Assembly: GCA_963971535.1 (NCBI GenBank)
Contig: OZ020601.1
Span: forward strand, 23,030,743 to 23,094,742
DNA from: Notolepis coatsorum
Lineage: Eukaryota > Chordata > Actinopteri > Aulopiformes > Paralepididae
Direction of reading: 5' to 3'
DNA length: 64,000 nucleotides
In this document: positions 62,055 through 64,000 of the stretch, piece after piece
Numbering within the stretch: position 1 is the stretch's first letter
Layout: every line of letters starts with the position of its first letter
Notes under the pieces: model-generated
Databases searched by the model: none
What the model was told of the DNA's origin: nothing
Seen by the model: only the letters and a program-made list of their open reading frames with translations
Position numbers and translations under genes: made by a program

Positions 62055-62674
62055 CATGTCATGTCTCTTATACATATAGAGAAAATCAGATTTACTACAC
62101 AAGGCCACACGGATATCTTCCACAAAACATGGCAGCCCTTCCTATCCCATTTCAAAACCCATATGACTCCATCCAATCTTGGGACCCCATGACCCCCCTC
62201 CACCCCCTATCTACCTTCATGACACTGCTAGCCCACGCATGGCTAGGGAGATGGCATTGTGGTGGTCTGCTAAGGGTGTTAAATTTACTCTCCATTTTAT
62301 TTGTTTTACCATCTGGAAATTACGCTACTAAAATGGAGAGTAACACTTATATTATATATTATTATTACGGTATGTATATATAAAAATATCTCTGTTTTAT
62401 CTTTGTTTTATTTTAATTTGACTTCATTTTTCTTTTGCGTAGCTTTGTCTGCCACATCTGTACTTTTGTTTAATTATTTAAATGTCTATTTTTTATTTAT
62501 ATCTCTTTTTTTCTTTTTTTCTTTTTCATGTATGTTTGTCGTCGCCCTCACTGGGTGGGATGGGTGGGATTAGGGGATAGGAATGAGGAAGGAAATGGAA
62601 GTTGTATAATTTTGATAACTGAAATGTATAAATATGTACTAATTCTTCCAATAAAAAAAGATAAATCTAAAAAA
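62055..62674 (+). mobile_element. 3' end of a non-LTR retrotransposon (L1-like) with exact TSD
   Basis: An exact 17-bp target duplication, AAATGTCCCGAGGGGGA, lies at 62038-62054 and 62675-62691. The right end is CCAATAAAAAAAGATAAATC plus an A tail, the expected 3' end of a target-primed insertion. 620 bp, 5'-truncated, no RT domain left. The family (L1/Tx1-like) is inferred from the poly(A) end only. Confidence 0.8.
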
Positions 62675-62905
62675 AAATGTCCCGAGGGGGAGTCGAACAG
62701 GGGGCTCCCGCGTCCGCGGGCGACGACACAGGCTGCTGCACTAAGAAGTGAATTCACTCCTAACTACCGTACCTATGCATCTGTTAACCCTGTTATGGGG
62801 AAGTGAGTTTAATTTACCAGCCCGCACTGCCACAGTCACTCGTCAACACACCTGTTTCCGTGACTGTGGACATACCCACGGGCTTCCCCGTTACATGCAT
62901 GTTCC
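62675..62905 (-). repeat. dispersed repeat with a tRNA-like module (copy 2)
   Basis: The minus strand shows TTAGTGCAGCAG (A-box-like), an anticodon-arm-like CCCGCGGACGCGGG and TGTTCGACTCCC (B-box-like), ending GGGACA. Its upstream 150 bp matches 6700-6880. The 5' acceptor strand that would pair with GGGACA is missing. The LINE copy at 62055-62674 inserted into the end of this module. Confidence 0.7.
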
Positions 62906-62922
62906 TTAGAAATACAAGGTGA

Positions 62923-63394
62923 GGGCGGCCGGGTAGCGCAGAGGACTAAGCGTCTGTCTACCACCGCAGAGACAGTGGGATTGAATCCAGCTGCTGTACC
63001 TCCGGCTTGGTCGGCCGTCCATACTGACACAATTGGCAGTGTCAGCGGGAGGGAAAGCCGGTGGGGTGGGTCCTGGTCGTTGTAAACAGCGACTCCTACA
63101 GTTCGTTCGGGACGCCTGCACAACGAGGGAAGGATCTGGGAGAGGTAGTGTGATCCTTCCACACGTTACACTCTCCCAGTGAGAGTCTGCGCTGCCAGGT
63201 GAAAAGAAGCGGTGGGCTGGCTACACATGTGTCGGAGGAAGCATGTGATAGTCTCCGCCCTCCCAGACCGACGGTAGGGGGTAGAGTGCGCAACGACCAG
63301 GAAGGGGATTGGGAATTGGCATAACAACTAACATTGGGATGGGAGAAAAACGGAAAAAGGAGGGGGAAAAAGACAATAAAAAAATAAATTAAAA
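62923..63394 (+). mobile_element. tRNA-derived SINE, full length with TSD (copy 4)
   Basis: Exact 13-bp target duplication AAATACAAGGTGA (62910-62922, 63395-63407). The head GGGCGGCCGGGTAGCGCAG and body match the three other full copies. The A-rich tail is at 63350-63394. Confidence 0.95.
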
Positions 63395-63844
63395 AAATAC
63401 AAGGTGAATACTGTGACACCTCTTACCAATTACATGTGAGTATACTTTTGATGAGCAGAGAAAGAGACGTGCATACTGCGTATAGACCACTTCAAAACAA
63501 CTGCACAATATGTATGCATGTGTGACTTCTGGTCCGTGGAAATATCTGGTATTATAGGCGACAGTAGGGATGAGATGGGGGCTACAACTGTGCATTAATG
63601 TCGAGGCTCTCACCCACACTCATTCATTTTCTCCCCCCACCCTCTCCCCCATGATTTCAGAATCCCGGAAGTGTTGCGGTGGTCTATAGCTACATAATAA
63701 TACCTTGACTACACTACCTGGTAAAAACTCCATACTGAAACCATCAGAGCTAAAGAGTGATTCAACAGAGGGTTTTAATTCCTCCAGTAACGCTCCCTCT
63801 GGTACTACTATGAAATAAAGAGTCCTGATTGGCCACCTGGGGAA

Positions 63845-63922
63845 TTATAAGAAGTCCTTGAGGTCAAGCTCCGCCAGAGGGTCCTTGGGCTTCTTGGGGC
63901 TCTGGCTGGCAGGTCCAGGAGA
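63845..63922 (-). CDS. snap91: snap91 (AP180) last coding exon
   Basis: AP180 is a neuronal clathrin assembly protein. Its N-terminal ANTH domain binds PIP2, and its long C-terminal part binds clathrin and AP-2 at presynaptic sites. Only the final 25 codons plus TAA are here. The exon begins after a strong acceptor (TTCTCTCTTCCTCCCAG, minus strand) in phase 0 and encodes a Pro/Ser/Lys-rich stretch ending DPLAELDLKDFL. As I recall it, human SNAP91 ends DPLADLNIKDFL, and the paralogue PICALM does not. The position tail-to-tail with prss35 is as in human. The exon is short, so the call depends on this terminal motif plus synteny. Confidence 0.75.
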   Translation of the reverse strand, partial: SPGPASQSPKKPKDPLAELDLKDFL

Positions 63923-64000
63923 CTGGGAGGAAGAGAGAACACAGATTGTCACGTGCCTATGTGTGTGTGGGGGGGTTACACAAGTGTCTATTTGTACTGT
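63923..64000 (-). other. snap91: snap91 intron (partial)
   Basis: Begins at the CAG acceptor 63923-63925 (minus strand), with a 15-nt pyrimidine tract upstream. It runs off the right edge of the window. Confidence 0.65.

Overview
This window is vertebrate nuclear DNA, most likely from a ray-finned (teleost) fish. The genes are split by introns. Most of the sequence is microsatellites, minisatellites, foldback MITEs, tRNA-headed SINEs, non-LTR elements, hAT, Tc1 and TTAA-flanked DNA elements, and one Copia LTR retrotransposon. There is no operon structure. Three host genes can be supported. In window order they are me1 exon 1 (minus strand, 10136-10273), prss35 (plus strand, single coding exon 47243-48526) and the last coding exon of snap91 (minus strand, 63845-63922). 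From memory, this order and these orientations match the human 6q14 block ME1(-), PRSS35(+), SNAP91(-), and that agreement supports the two calls that rest on short exons.

Layout: 1-10135 is the beginning of me1 intron 1, which runs off the left edge. It holds a (GA)n tract, a perfect 72-bp-arm palindrome, two 480-bp SINEs, a 25-bp minisatellite of about 46 copies, a tRNA-like repeat and two TTAA MITEs. 10136-10460 is me1 exon 1 and its GC-rich upstream region. From 10461 to about 44000 is repeat-rich intergenic DNA. It contains a 767-bp inverted repeat (14666-15432), a 2.4-kb hAT relic (18042-20433), a deleted Tc1 copy, an 18-bp minisatellite of about 104 copies (21229-23098), SINE, LINE and possible LTR fragments, long (TTA)n and (GT)n tracts, a double foldback element with a 1.9-kb insert (33537-35931), and a heavily nested LINE/hAT block (37752-42649). 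44090-49995 is the prss35 locus: candidate promoter and 5' exon, intron, coding exon and 3' UTR. 50298-56839 is a transposon nest in which a Copia element with near-identical LTRs interrupts a BED-finger hAT. 56840-63844 is probably the downstream flank or long 3' UTR of snap91. It holds a 29-bp minisatellite, a 3'-end LINE copy that landed in a tRNA-like repeat, and a SINE.

The three host genes have unrelated roles: cytosolic NADPH supply (me1), a secreted trypsin-fold protein (prss35), and clathrin coat assembly at synapses (snap91). They are neighbours by conserved synteny and not by pathway. I did not find a convincing undescribed molecular system. The strongest second-look items are a predicted PRSS35 that appears to keep a complete His-Asp-Ser triad; a Copia element that carries the tRNA-iMet anticodon-half primer site and has LTRs differing by one base although its reverse transcriptase is gone; inverted duplication of the DNA flanking a foldback MITE; a perfect 147-nt palindrome; and a dispersed repeat whose tRNA-like module lies at its downstream end.
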